Shown here in pieces: positions 42,055 to 50,344 of a stretch of 64,000 bases of DNA. The stretch is from the NCBI GenBank assembly GCA_963666895.2, contig CAXXNS010000016.1, forward strand, positions 386,618 through 450,617, in the 5' to 3' direction. The position numbers and the translations under genes were made by a program. The notes beneath the pieces were generated by a model. The model was not told the origin of the DNA and did not search any database. It was given only the letters and a program-made list of their open reading frames with translations. This DNA comes from G963666895 sp963666895. GTDB taxonomy: Bacteria; Desulfobacterota; Desulfovibrionia; Desulfovibrionales; Desulfovibrionaceae. How positions within the stretch are numbered: the stretch's first letter is position 1; each line of letters starts with the position of its first letter.

Positions 42055-42936
42055 ATGCTTAACGGTATTTTTCCTGCATTACCCACTCCATTTTCAGCGG
42101 ATGGACTCACCTTGGAATTGGATAAGATTAAACCACTATGCGATTCTCTGATAGATGACGGCGTTAGTGGATTCTTCGTTTGCGGAACCACCGGCGAAGG
42201 CCCCTGCCTCTCTGCATCAGAGAAAATATCTGTGCTCAAAACAGCAGTTAACGCTGCCGATGGCCGCGCGAAAATACTTGCACAAATTGGAACCGCCGAT
42301 CTTCCCGGGACGATTGAATTGGCAAATCGCGTCCGCGATATCGGAGTTGATGCAGTCAGTTTACTGCAACCCTGGTTTTTCACATGCGACAATGAAGCGC
42401 AATATAATTACATCTCTATCATTGCCCAATCCCTAGATGGATTTCCGATGTACCTTTACAACCTTCCCGGACTTACAAGAAATAACCTTGAACCAGAGAC
42501 GGTTGAAAGACTAAGAAAGAATCACTCCAATATCATGGGGCTTAAAGAGAGCGGCGATCCTGAAATGCTCGAAAGATGGGCGCCATATCAATCAGATAAT
42601 TTCGAAGTTGTCTGCGGAAACGACACCCAAATGATGAAGACGCTGCGCAATGGCGGTAAAGCGGTGGTTGCTTCATGCGCTAATGTCCTGCCCAGGACTT
42701 TCAGGGGTCTTTTAGATGCAGTCCAGGCCTGCGACTGGGAAAAAGCCCAGGGCTATCAGGATAATATCAATAAATTCGTTGATGTAATTATCGGCCCTCA
42801 TGCTATTGCATATATCAAAGCATGCCTCCCGCTGAAAGGACTCGACGCCGGTTCAGTTCGCCCACCCCTTAGGAATTTATCAGAGAGCGAAAAGAAAGCG
42901 CTGGTAGAATCACTTAAGGATATAGAAATTAAGTAA
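42055..42936 (+). CDS. DapA-family aldolase/lyase (dihydrodipicolinate synthase or N-acetylneuraminate lyase type)
   Basis: This 293-residue TIM barrel has the class I aldolase signature: GTTGEG near residues 44-49, Tyr135 (YLYNLPG) and the Schiff-base Lys164 (IMGLKESGD). I start at ATG 42055, preceded by AAGGA with a 9-nt spacer; the frame extends upstream without a better site. Whether the substrate is pyruvate plus aspartate semialdehyde (lysine pathway) or a keto-deoxy sugar acid is not decided by the sequence. The Asn after YNLPG and the lack of lysine-pathway neighbours favour a non-DapA member. Its last 8 bp overlap the 3' end of the opposing cyclase-family gene. Confidence 0.85.
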   Translation: MLNGIFPALPTPFSADGLTLELDKIKPLCDSLIDDGVSGFFVCGTTGEGPCLSASEKISVLKTAVNAADGRAKILAQIGTADLPGTIELANRVRDIGVDAVSLLQPWFFTCDNEAQYNYISIIAQSLDGFPMYLYNLPGLTRNNLEPETVERLRKNHSNIMGLKESGDPEMLERWAPYQSDNFEVVCGNDTQMMKTLRNGGKAVVASCANVLPRTFRGLLDAVQACDWEKAQGYQDNINKFVDVIIGPHAIAYIKACLPLKGLDAGSVRPPLRNLSESEKKALVESLKDIEIK

Positions 42937-43552
42937 GGTCTCTTAAAACGGCGCGGCAAGGGCTTCCATCGCACCCTTCGATCTTGAGCGGTAAAACGAT
43001 AAGTTCATACATCCCCGGATCGATTGATCGCAAGTCCACGCCTTCAAGCAAGATGACGCCTTTGCCGCATAGTTGATGATGTACCGGATAATCTTCAGTT
43101 TCATATTTTTCGATGGAGTAATAATCAAGCCCCACCAGTTTGATGTCCGCTTGAGTCAAAGCTTTAGCTGCATCCAAACCAAGAGAAATATAGTCCATAT
43201 GAAATTCAACATCATCAAAGTATCGACAATTGGACGTTTTGAAGAGTATACGCTCTACATGCGTTAAATCAGGAAGTTGCTTAGCAGTTATTATATCAGA
43301 CGCATCCACTTGATGCACCAGCGTAGGACCAATCAAAACATCCAACGGAATTTGATCTAACCTGATCCCTTCATCCTCAAAGTGATAGGGGGCGTCCAGG
43401 TGGGTTCCGAAGTGAGAGCCGATGTTTAAAAGGGAGACATTACATGAATCACCCGCTGTAACGGCGCTGACTATTTCCCGGGAAAAAGGGGCATCGCCAG
43501 GCCAGGGAGGCATGTCAGGCCGTATGGGTAGGGTGATGTCGTATAGGGTCAT
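42929..43552 (-). CDS. Cyclase-family metal-dependent hydrolase (kynurenine formamidase-like)
   Basis: This 207-residue protein contains the family signature HFGTHLDAPYHF (HxGTHxDxPxH), which binds a divalent metal in kynurenine formamidase KynB and in isatin hydrolases. It starts with MTLYDITLPIRPDMPPWPGD, a standard family N-terminus, so ATG 43552 is the likely start. The frame runs 15 codons further into a palindromic repeat at 43563-43590, which is not coding in character. The substrate is unknown. It is convergent with the DapA-like gene (8-bp overlap), so no operon link is implied. Confidence 0.82.
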   Translation of the reverse strand: MTLYDITLPIRPDMPPWPGDAPFSREIVSAVTAGDSCNVSLLNIGSHFGTHLDAPYHFEDEGIRLDQIPLDVLIGPTLVHQVDASDIITAKQLPDLTHVERILFKTSNCRYFDDVEFHMDYISLGLDAAKALTQADIKLVGLDYYSIEKYETEDYPVHHQLCGKGVILLEGVDLRSIDPGMYELIVLPLKIEGCDGSPCRAVLRDLT

Positions 43553-43562
43553 AGATCTCAGC

Positions 43563-43590
43563 CGGTGGGTCATAAAGCGCGACCCTACGG
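43563..43590 (-). repeat. Short dispersed palindromic repeat, family 2, copy B
   Basis: CGGTGGGTC, spacer ATAAAGCGC, then GACCCTACGG. It is related to 209-235 by the shared CCCTACGG end, the GGG-led left arm and the A-rich spacer. It lies directly upstream of the cyclase-family gene start and probably forms part of its leader. Confidence 0.45.
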
Positions 43591-43656
43591 GAATCAAGTG
43601 GTTTCTGAAGTGGTTTTGATGGGCGTCGCTTCACTTTTACCCATCCTCAAATATTC

Positions 43657-43905
43657 CTACAAGGCTACAGCGTGTTTCTTTTCGTTCTGAATAGTGATTT
43701 GTGGTTCCAGATTCGGGGTAGGAATTGGAAGCCCTTTTTCTTTCAACAAATCAACGTATTCCTTCATCCCGTGCTTCGCTTTATACAAACAGTCTTCCAC
43801 CGAATGACCGATCCCTGTAAATCCTTCCAGGTCGGGGGAATAAAAACCAAAATAATCGGGTTCAGAGGTGGCTTCGATAATTAAAGAATAAGGTATTTCA
43901 ATCAT
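43657..43905 (-). CDS. hicB: HicB-family antitoxin, short form
   Basis: This 82-residue protein has the HicB partial RNase-H fold: YSLIIEATSEPDYFGFYSPDLEGFTGIGHSVEDCL, then a helix KAKHGMKEYVDLLKEKG and LPIPTP. It lacks a C-terminal DNA-binding domain, so it would depend on its own small complex for autoregulation. It starts 1 nt after the stop of the broken hicA gene. In intact systems HicB blocks the mRNA-cutting HicA toxin; here the toxin is interrupted, so the antitoxin probably has no partner to neutralise at this locus. Confidence 0.88.
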   Translation of the reverse strand: MIEIPYSLIIEATSEPDYFGFYSPDLEGFTGIGHSVEDCLYKAKHGMKEYVDLLKEKGLPIPTPNLEPQITIQNEKKHAVAL

Positions 43906-43906
43906 C

Positions 43907-44107
43907 CTATTTGTTTCCTTTGTCTTCTAATCCGGCTGCTTTCAAAATGCTAAAGCAAGCACCTTTTGGGATTTCTTTCGAACCATGAAAATCAAGACGA
44001 ATGAGTTTGTTCCAACCGGGTTTCCCATAATAACGAATGGATCCCTTTTCTTTCACAATTCAGAAACCGTCTTTTTCCAATAGTCGCACTAATTCGCTGA
44101 ATTTCAA
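43907..44107 (-). pseudogene. hicA: hicA toxin pseudogene (in-frame TGA at codon 16)
   Basis: Reading the minus strand from TTG 44107 (GGAG 7 nt upstream), the frame gives KFSELVRLLEKDGF, then TGA at 44062-44060, then IVKEKGSIRYYGKPGWNKL and IPKGACFSILKAAGL, ending TAG at 43909-43907. The halves line up as one HicA mRNA interferase (HicA dsRBD-like fold, about 66 codons). The TGA replaces a position that is usually Trp or an aromatic residue and is one base from TGG. The GSHxxY catalytic-His segment reads GSIRYY, so the His also seems lost. TGA is the normal stop of many other genes here, so recoding is unlikely. Confidence 0.85.
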
Positions 44108-44191
44108 ATCGTAACTCCAGATTATCGAATGGATTCCATGTGGCTTGAAAGTAAGTTGCCTTTGTTTGGATTCCTTTTTTCATTGCAAGAA

Positions 44192-44219
44192 ATTATAGTC
44201 TTGACAAACCTGTCGTCAA
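44192..44219 (-). promoter_or_regulatory. hicAB promoter with embedded inverted repeat
   Basis: On the minus strand TTGACG (44219-44214), a 16-bp spacer and a perfect TATAAT (44197-44192) lead into hicA 85 bp downstream. The spacer region contains TTGAC...GTCAA, a 5-bp inverted repeat of the size expected for autoregulation by HicB. The same DNA read on the plus strand shows TTGACA (44201-44206), 17 bp and TACATT (44224-44229), a possible overlapping divergent promoter with no convincing gene after it. Confidence 0.6.
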
Positions 44220-44346
44220 AAAATACATTCTATACACTGAACGGAAAAAGTATCATGAAAACAATAATATTTCACGATTCAAATGGTAGGTTGAAAAGAC
44301 GCGATCCGCACAATTCGGATTCATTAAATTAAGTAATTCTAAATTT

Positions 44347-44386
44347 CCCCTCACCCTCACCCTTGCCCTCTCCCGACGGGAGAGGG
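44347..44386 (+). repeat. Dispersed intergenic repeat, family 1, copy 3 (best preserved)
   Basis: A C-rich tract, CCCCTCACCCTCACCCTTG, leads into CCCTCTCCC-GAC-GGGAGAGGG, a perfect 9-bp stem with a tiny loop. It lies between the hicAB locus and the protease gene (minus, ends 44423). On the minus strand it follows the protease stop by about 36 bp and could end that transcript. Confidence 0.75.
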
Positions 44387-44422
44387 CATTTGTTTGCCCA
44401 GGATTTCCTGTTGATAATAATC

Positions 44423-45910
44423 CTAGCTGTCTTCGTCGGTTTTGCTTTTCGCCTTAGTATCAGTCAAAGATATTTTTCCATGTAAATACTGCAAGGCAAC
44501 CTTCAGCTGCGGATCGCGTTCTGTGATTACCTGGATTCGGGGAACATTATGATAATCTTTATCTTTGATTACATTCCACTCTTCTTCGGTAATGTGATCT
44601 ACTTCTATATCTGGTTGTATGCCAATTCCATGAATGCAAATATTTGAAGGCGTATAATATTTGGCGACTGTTAATCTGAGACCGGCGCCTTGATTAAGGG
44701 CGAATACTTCCTGAACCGAACCTTTGCCAAAACTCTTTTTTCCGATAATAAATGCCCGTTGGTTATCTTTCAAAGCGCCCGTAACAACTTCAGAGGCGCT
44801 GGCGGAATATTCATTCATCAGGATGACCATCTCAATATCACTGAAATCATCCTTGCCAACATATTGGCTTTTAAAAAAATGATGCGGTTTGGAACTTCTC
44901 CCGAGAGTATAAGTAATCAATTCGTCCTTCTTAAGAAATAAATCCGCCACTTTAACTGCTTGATCAAGATATCCGCCCGGATTAGTACGCAGATCGAAAA
45001 TAAGTTTCTTCATCCCTTCAGTTTTCAAATAGCGTAATGCTTCCAGGACATCTTCGCTTGCATGCGCATTAAAACTATATAAACGAATATAGCCAATTTC
45101 CTCATCCAGCATCTCTTTGCGTATCTGGAGATCAGGATTTATCGGTTCCCTTTCAAGATTGAATTCTAATAGCTCTGGAGAACCCGATCTTTTGATTTTC
45201 AGAAAGACTTTAGTACCTTCTTCACCTTTTATCATTTCAATTGCTTTTAGAAGTTTGTCTGATCCCGGCCCATCCCAGTCTTTAAAAAATTCGTCGCTGA
45301 CCGCGACGATCACGTCACCAGCGAGTATTCCACTTCTATCCGCCGGAGTGCCGGGTAAGGGAGAGACGACGAGTACGCCTTCATCTTTTTCATTATCCCA
45401 TTCAACGCTGATGCCTACGCCATAAAATTGCTTCTCTTTATCCGGCACGCCAGATAGAACCCGCTGTAATTCCTTATGTTCTTCAGTAGGAAGATATTGG
45501 CTATAAGGATCATCAAGAGACCAGACAAGACCTTGAGTCACTTTGTTCCATAATTCACGAATAGTAGGAGTGGCGTCATCAGGTCTGATAGAAGCCGTTT
45601 TTTCAAGAGTTTCTGTGATGCGATTGGCATAGAAATTACGAATTTCTTTTGAACTTGATGAGACTATTGTACCGGATGCGATTATATCCGTTGCTGGAAG
45701 CACTCTTTCCAGGCTTATCCAGGCTTTTTTATATAATTCTGCCTGATCAGTTTCAGCATCAAATTTATCCTGAATTAATTTTGTAACTTGAAAAAAGTTA
45801 TTCAGGCCTGTATTAAAATCTAACGATGAATTGGCAGCCCAAAGGGTAGAGCCTCCAATAATTTGACTCGACAGAAATAGTACTATCCAAAAATAATAAC
45901 GAAATTTCAT
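44423..45910 (-). CDS. C-terminal processing peptidase, S41 family, with PDZ domain
   Basis: This 495-residue exported protease has a signal peptide, MKFRYYFWIVLFLSSQIIGG. The start is chosen because GGAGAGAG lies upstream. A helical N-terminal domain (about 25-150) is followed by a PDZ domain (about 155-260: GVGISVEWDNEKDEGVLVV, AGDVIVAV) and an S41 catalytic domain with NEYSASASEVVTGAL (nucleophile Ser) and SFGKGSVQ (catalytic Lys). These enzymes trim or degrade periplasmic proteins from their C-termini. Length and domain order match CtpA. It is a single-gene unit with its own leader (179 bp gap upstream); one ATCGCTC motif copy is about 90 bp before the start. Confidence 0.93.
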   Translation of the reverse strand: MKFRYYFWIVLFLSSQIIGGSTLWAANSSLDFNTGLNNFFQVTKLIQDKFDAETDQAELYKKAWISLERVLPATDIIASGTIVSSSSKEIRNFYANRITETLEKTASIRPDDATPTIRELWNKVTQGLVWSLDDPYSQYLPTEEHKELQRVLSGVPDKEKQFYGVGISVEWDNEKDEGVLVVSPLPGTPADRSGILAGDVIVAVSDEFFKDWDGPGSDKLLKAIEMIKGEEGTKVFLKIKRSGSPELLEFNLEREPINPDLQIRKEMLDEEIGYIRLYSFNAHASEDVLEALRYLKTEGMKKLIFDLRTNPGGYLDQAVKVADLFLKKDELITYTLGRSSKPHHFFKSQYVGKDDFSDIEMVILMNEYSASASEVVTGALKDNQRAFIIGKKSFGKGSVQEVFALNQGAGLRLTVAKYYTPSNICIHGIGIQPDIEVDHITEEEWNVIKDKDYHNVPRIQVITERDPQLKVALQYLHGKISLTDTKAKSKTDEDS

Positions 45911-46089
45911 TCTAGTCTCTCTCTCCACAATATAATCGATATATTTATTGTAGGCGGCCATATGCTAAAGGGGAAGCTTTCGCAAACCCACTTTATCGAG
46001 CGATTATAACAATACGTATTTACCAGTATTATTATAACAAATTACTTTTGACTTCAACTATACTATTCTCGGCTTTTCTTACCTTCTCT

Positions 46090-48570
46090 TTATCGTAAAA
46101 CCAAAGGAGTAAGAACATGATTAATCATGGTCGATAAAGGCGGCTCCAACTGATCCATCTGGACGTCTTGCGCAAGCGCTTCCATCCAATAGGCCGACGC
46201 CGCCCAGGTTTCTCCGCCAATCCAGGAAACCGGACCAGAATAGTACCATATCTCCTTGATTGAATGTAGCGCGGGTTGTTTTCTGAGTTCCCGCATCATT
46301 TCGACGGCTTGCCGGGTCTTTCTATTCTCTAATTGGGTCTGAAGCAGCATTTTCATCCATTCAACCACCATCTTTTGGTTCTCTTGATACTGAGCCAGTT
46401 GAGTGAACATATAAGTCGCCCGGTCCAGCCGTTCTATGCCAAGATAAAAGAGCAGGATATCGCGTAAAACCGCCTCATTGCCGGGGATGATGCTGGCCGC
46501 CAGATCATAGAGAATTGTACGTGTTTCAATATCCTTTTCTGTACGTGCGATATGGAGCAGGGTTTGTTCGATGATGCCGGGAAACCTTAATTCCGTATTG
46601 CTCAAAAGATCAATGCTCTCTTTAACGCGCCCACTCTTGCCCAAAAGAAGCGCCTGCTGCATCCATCCCTCTGCGTATGTGGGCATAATAGCCGTCGCTT
46701 CTTCAAATTCAGTCAGAGACAAGTCAAGATATTCAGGTTTTTGGGTAATTTCCCACAATCCCCTGTAGGCTTTACCCATATATTCATGGATGCGGTAGAA
46801 GCCAAAACTCTTTTGAGAGCGCTTAAAGTATTCAATAGCCTTGAGTAGAGTCTTTTCATCCATACTCGCGAGACCATTGAAAGTAAATTCCGCTCCAAAT
46901 TCATGCAGATGCTTGCCTTGATCGGGGATTAGCTTCAACGAATGCAGCATGTCCTGATTCGCAGCGGCCTTCCACATGTTGTATTTTTCCAAATCACCTT
47001 CTGCGTAACTCTTACTAGCCTCAATATTATAAATCCCATGTCTACGCGCGGAATAATCCGCTGTTATCATTAGCCAATTTTGCATACTGAGAATACAGAA
47101 GATTATAAAGACTCCGCCAGCCATTCCCCAATGGATTTTATGATCCCGCTGAGTAAACCATTCAGGAGACCAGCTCCATTCTCTATCGTTAATCTGAGAC
47201 GAAACCAAGGCGACATTGGCGAGAAACAAGCAACTGGCGGCCGCCATGTGAAAAGGAAAAGCGAAAAAGGCCCTGGTCATCGTGGCAAGAGTTGCAGTGA
47301 TGGCAAACAAGGCTAATGGGGAGATAGGTTCTTGGGTCAGAATCTTACGCAATGACCGGAAATGAACCCAGATAAGCCAAAGCAAGCAAATTAGCCCGAC
47401 TATACCAAGTTCAGCCCATAACTGAAAATAATCGTTGTGTCCACGTAGGGTATGCTGACCGAGAATCGGCAATCCGATGTGGGTATCGGGATATTTAGTA
47501 AACCATTGCTTTTGATATTCAGGATAACGGTAAGGCCAGGCCGAGAAGCCTACTCCAGCGATAGGATTCTGTTTGGCCATAAGCAGCGACATGAGCCATA
47601 CGCGGGGATAAGTGCCCGAAACCAGATGCTCTGGAGGCGACAAAAAGCGTGCGACAACGCCGGATATCTCTTTTTCCTTCAGTGGCGCCCTGACGAGAAA
47701 GACGCCTGTCGAAATCATCATCAACAATAATACTGCTCCACCGAACAGCCATTGCTTTCCGGGCATTTTAAGCTTGATTCCACTGATAGCCTTGGTTCTA
47801 AGAAGATAAATACCGCATCCCATCAGCAATACCAACGTAGCTGTCATCAGCATCAAGGCTACGCCCCGGCTGCCTCCGAGGTAAATCATAACCAAAGCTA
47901 GCAGAATAAATACGCCCAAAGAGAAAGACCACATCTGCCTTCTATAGTGAATCCACAGCATCCCGGCATAGATGACTGATATGGCCAGAAAAGCTGAACA
48001 ATCGTTATTGTGCCCCATAAAGGCGCCAAGCCGTTGCCGGTCGTAATTTCCGCCAGAAAGAGTTATTGCCTTAAAGAATTTCCAGTTAAAACCCGGATCG
48101 GCAGTAGAGAGTTGCCGGATATTTCCGATTACCAGACAAACTCCACAGAAGATAACCGACCATAAGAATAGACTTCTTATATATCGATAACGAAAACCAG
48201 TCACCCACAACGGAAACGTACAGATAAGATTAAAGAACACCCAGTAATTACGCATGGCGTCTGCATTGGGGGCGGTGAAAGAGCGTATGCCCGCCCAAAC
48301 GGTTAAAGCAAGTATGGGAAGATAATATGGGCTGGCGCTAAAAGTCACTTTGCGTACAGATATGGAATACAATCCGAACATAAACCAGGCCGACAAGGCA
48401 AGCACCTGCCCAAGCAACATTTTATGGATCAATGGATGCATGATTCCATTGTAATACAAAGCGGTTCCAATGATCTGGAAACATAGAATCATATAGACAA
48501 ATAATTCCAAATAAGAAGCCGTAGTCGACTTATTTATCATATGCTTGGCTTGACGGCTTTTGCGTGACAT
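46090..48570 (-). CDS. O-antigen ligase/polymerase (Wzy_C) with C-terminal TPR region
   Basis: This 826-residue protein has about 12 hydrophobic helices in the first 450 residues and a soluble C-terminal half. The large periplasmic loop contains HTLRGHNDYFQLWAELGIVGL, the Wzy_C/WaaL signature with the essential HNDY. Residues 520-800 are helix-rich and look like tetratricopeptide repeats (e.g. EYLDLSLTEFEEATAIMPTYAEGWMQQALLL). Ligases of this type join glycan to lipid A-core or to proteins. The start overlaps the end zone of the histidine kinase gene (3-bp gap), so the two are in one transcript. CGGAG lies 10 nt upstream. Confidence 0.87.
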   Translation of the reverse strand: MSRKSRQAKHMINKSTTASYLELFVYMILCFQIIGTALYYNGIMHPLIHKMLLGQVLALSAWFMFGLYSISVRKVTFSASPYYLPILALTVWAGIRSFTAPNADAMRNYWVFFNLICTFPLWVTGFRYRYIRSLFLWSVIFCGVCLVIGNIRQLSTADPGFNWKFFKAITLSGGNYDRQRLGAFMGHNNDCSAFLAISVIYAGMLWIHYRRQMWSFSLGVFILLALVMIYLGGSRGVALMLMTATLVLLMGCGIYLLRTKAISGIKLKMPGKQWLFGGAVLLLMMISTGVFLVRAPLKEKEISGVVARFLSPPEHLVSGTYPRVWLMSLLMAKQNPIAGVGFSAWPYRYPEYQKQWFTKYPDTHIGLPILGQHTLRGHNDYFQLWAELGIVGLICLLWLIWVHFRSLRKILTQEPISPLALFAITATLATMTRAFFAFPFHMAAASCLFLANVALVSSQINDREWSWSPEWFTQRDHKIHWGMAGGVFIIFCILSMQNWLMITADYSARRHGIYNIEASKSYAEGDLEKYNMWKAAANQDMLHSLKLIPDQGKHLHEFGAEFTFNGLASMDEKTLLKAIEYFKRSQKSFGFYRIHEYMGKAYRGLWEITQKPEYLDLSLTEFEEATAIMPTYAEGWMQQALLLGKSGRVKESIDLLSNTELRFPGIIEQTLLHIARTEKDIETRTILYDLAASIIPGNEAVLRDILLFYLGIERLDRATYMFTQLAQYQENQKMVVEWMKMLLQTQLENRKTRQAVEMMRELRKQPALHSIKEIWYYSGPVSWIGGETWAASAYWMEALAQDVQMDQLEPPLSTMINHVLTPLVLR

Positions 48571-48573
48571 ATT

Positions 48574-50235
48574 TTATACTCCGCTATTTTCATCAAGATT
48601 ATTATGCAGGGGGAGACGAATAGTGAACGTAGTTCCAGCGCCTTCAGTGCTGGCGACGTCAATCCGTCCCCCTATTGATGTAATGATCTGATGTACTATC
48701 GATAATCCCAGACCGGTACCCTGCGCTTTTTTAGTAAAAAATGGATCAAATATCTTGTCCAGTTCCTCTTTAACAATGCCTTCGCCTTCATCGGTTACAT
48801 CAACAATGGCTTCTTTTCCACGGGTTCTCATATGAATCCGCAATTTTGCTTCGGGAGCAGCATTCTCCATACTTTGCAATGCGTTGAGAAACAGATTTAC
48901 GAATACAGCGGATAATTGACCTTCGTTGGCGTATATACCTACTTCCTGATTGGGATTCTGCAATTCGATTATACGCTCGCCCGCTTGATATTTCACTAAA
49001 GAATATGAGTGTTGCAGTATATCTCTAAGATCGTGAAATCCCGGTGTATCACGCTTGGGAGAAGCAAGCGACAACAATCTATCAATCAGATTCTGACAAC
49101 GCTTGGTCTCTTTCTCGATCAACTCGAACTCTTCACGGTTAGGATTATCTTCTCCAACTTTCTGCTTGAGATATGCAGCGCAGGATTGAATTACTCCCAG
49201 AGGATTACCCAGCTCATGCGCCAATCCGGCGGCTATCTGCCCGGCAATAGATAATCGGTCTGAACGCAGAACCGCCGCCTGCTTGGGAATCGCAGGATTC
49301 TCTTCCTGAGCGATGGCGATGCAATAGCGCTTATTGTGGAAAGTCATATAAGATGGGTATATTTTAATAGGAAGTGGAAAATTATCATCCGGCACGGTAA
49401 TGGTTTCATCAATCGGCGTCTCCGCATGGAACCTCAGCAGCAATGCATTGCGGATGGACTGAACCGATTCGGGCCACACCCGGTTACCGTCTTTTGGCAA
49501 TTGCAACATCTTCCGGGCTGCATGCGAAGCGGTTATCAATTCGCCCTGATCATCAACCAGAAAGAATTCCGTAGGGAAATTCTGTAATATTTCCCACCAC
49601 AATCTTTTCAAATCCCTTTCTTCTATAATAGTTTGCCGTTGCGAATCGATCCAAGTACGTACTAGCCTCATATTGACCCACATAAAGATCAATCCGGACA
49701 GACATAACAGCATATCAGCCTGGAAGAAACGCAAAGGACCAATGGGGAATTCGATGGAAAAGATCAAACCATAAAGAAAAAAGAGTAGAACAAAAGCGGC
49801 AGGACCATCTATAATCCAATTTTTTAACCGTTGCAATTTGGGCGCTAATAATATCAAAGACAGTGGCGGGAGAAATAGAATCCATAAAATATTTCCCGCA
49901 CTAGGAATAAAAGTTAAAAAAAGTACATAGCTAACATCAATGCCATACGAAAGACAATCGAGAATTAAAGTGGTGCGTCGGTGGTTGCGCTTATTGTCGC
50001 TTTCAGCCAAATTACGATGCGCCAGCCATAGCAGCAAAATAAAAACCAGGGAACCTACCGTATAAAAAATCGAAGGCAGGATAAATTTATATACCGCCGT
50101 CCGGTATGGCGAATTGGATAATATCCATTCATAAGCCACTGATGTCGGTATCAAAAACCACTTATTAACCAGAATCAGCCTAAAGACAAGCCGGTCTCTC
50201 TCATCGTCCGATGCAAAAACGCCATGCTGCTGCAT
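48574..50235 (-). CDS. Membrane sensor histidine kinase with PAS-like domain
   Basis: This 553-residue protein has six or so N-terminal hydrophobic helices (about residues 15-195), a PAS-like segment (220-300: EFFLVDDQGELITASHAARKML), a HisKA region with GLAHELGNPLGVIQS (phospho-His near residue 340) and an HATPase_c domain (NLFLNALQSM N-box, DEGEGI, GTGLGLSIVHQI). I choose ATG 50235 because GGTGGG precedes it; the frame also allows TTG 50256. No response regulator follows; the next gene is the O-antigen ligase 3 bp away. This suggests control linked to envelope synthesis, but the regulator is elsewhere. Confidence 0.9.
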   Translation of the reverse strand: MQQHGVFASDDERDRLVFRLILVNKWFLIPTSVAYEWILSNSPYRTAVYKFILPSIFYTVGSLVFILLLWLAHRNLAESDNKRNHRRTTLILDCLSYGIDVSYVLFLTFIPSAGNILWILFLPPLSLILLAPKLQRLKNWIIDGPAAFVLLFFLYGLIFSIEFPIGPLRFFQADMLLCLSGLIFMWVNMRLVRTWIDSQRQTIIEERDLKRLWWEILQNFPTEFFLVDDQGELITASHAARKMLQLPKDGNRVWPESVQSIRNALLLRFHAETPIDETITVPDDNFPLPIKIYPSYMTFHNKRYCIAIAQEENPAIPKQAAVLRSDRLSIAGQIAAGLAHELGNPLGVIQSCAAYLKQKVGEDNPNREEFELIEKETKRCQNLIDRLLSLASPKRDTPGFHDLRDILQHSYSLVKYQAGERIIELQNPNQEVGIYANEGQLSAVFVNLFLNALQSMENAAPEAKLRIHMRTRGKEAIVDVTDEGEGIVKEELDKIFDPFFTKKAQGTGLGLSIVHQIITSIGGRIDVASTEGAGTTFTIRLPLHNNLDENSGV

Positions 50236-50344
50236 TTCATCTACCCACCCGGTCAAAGAGTAAGAAAATAACTAGCTTGATTATGCCGGATTTACGCCAG
50301 ATAGGAAACGGAAGCAAACAAACTAATAAGGATGTTCTTAAAAA

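Noticed and set aside
43907..44107. TGA in hicA read as a sense codon (alternative genetic code)
   Set aside because: Many intact genes here end in TGA, for example the oxidoreductase at 9035 and the HPt gene, so one internal TGA points to a mutation.
44254..44331. 25-residue reading frame after the plus-strand TTGACA/TACATT signal
   Set aside because: No convincing ribosome site and no protein similarity; kept only as a possible transcript note.
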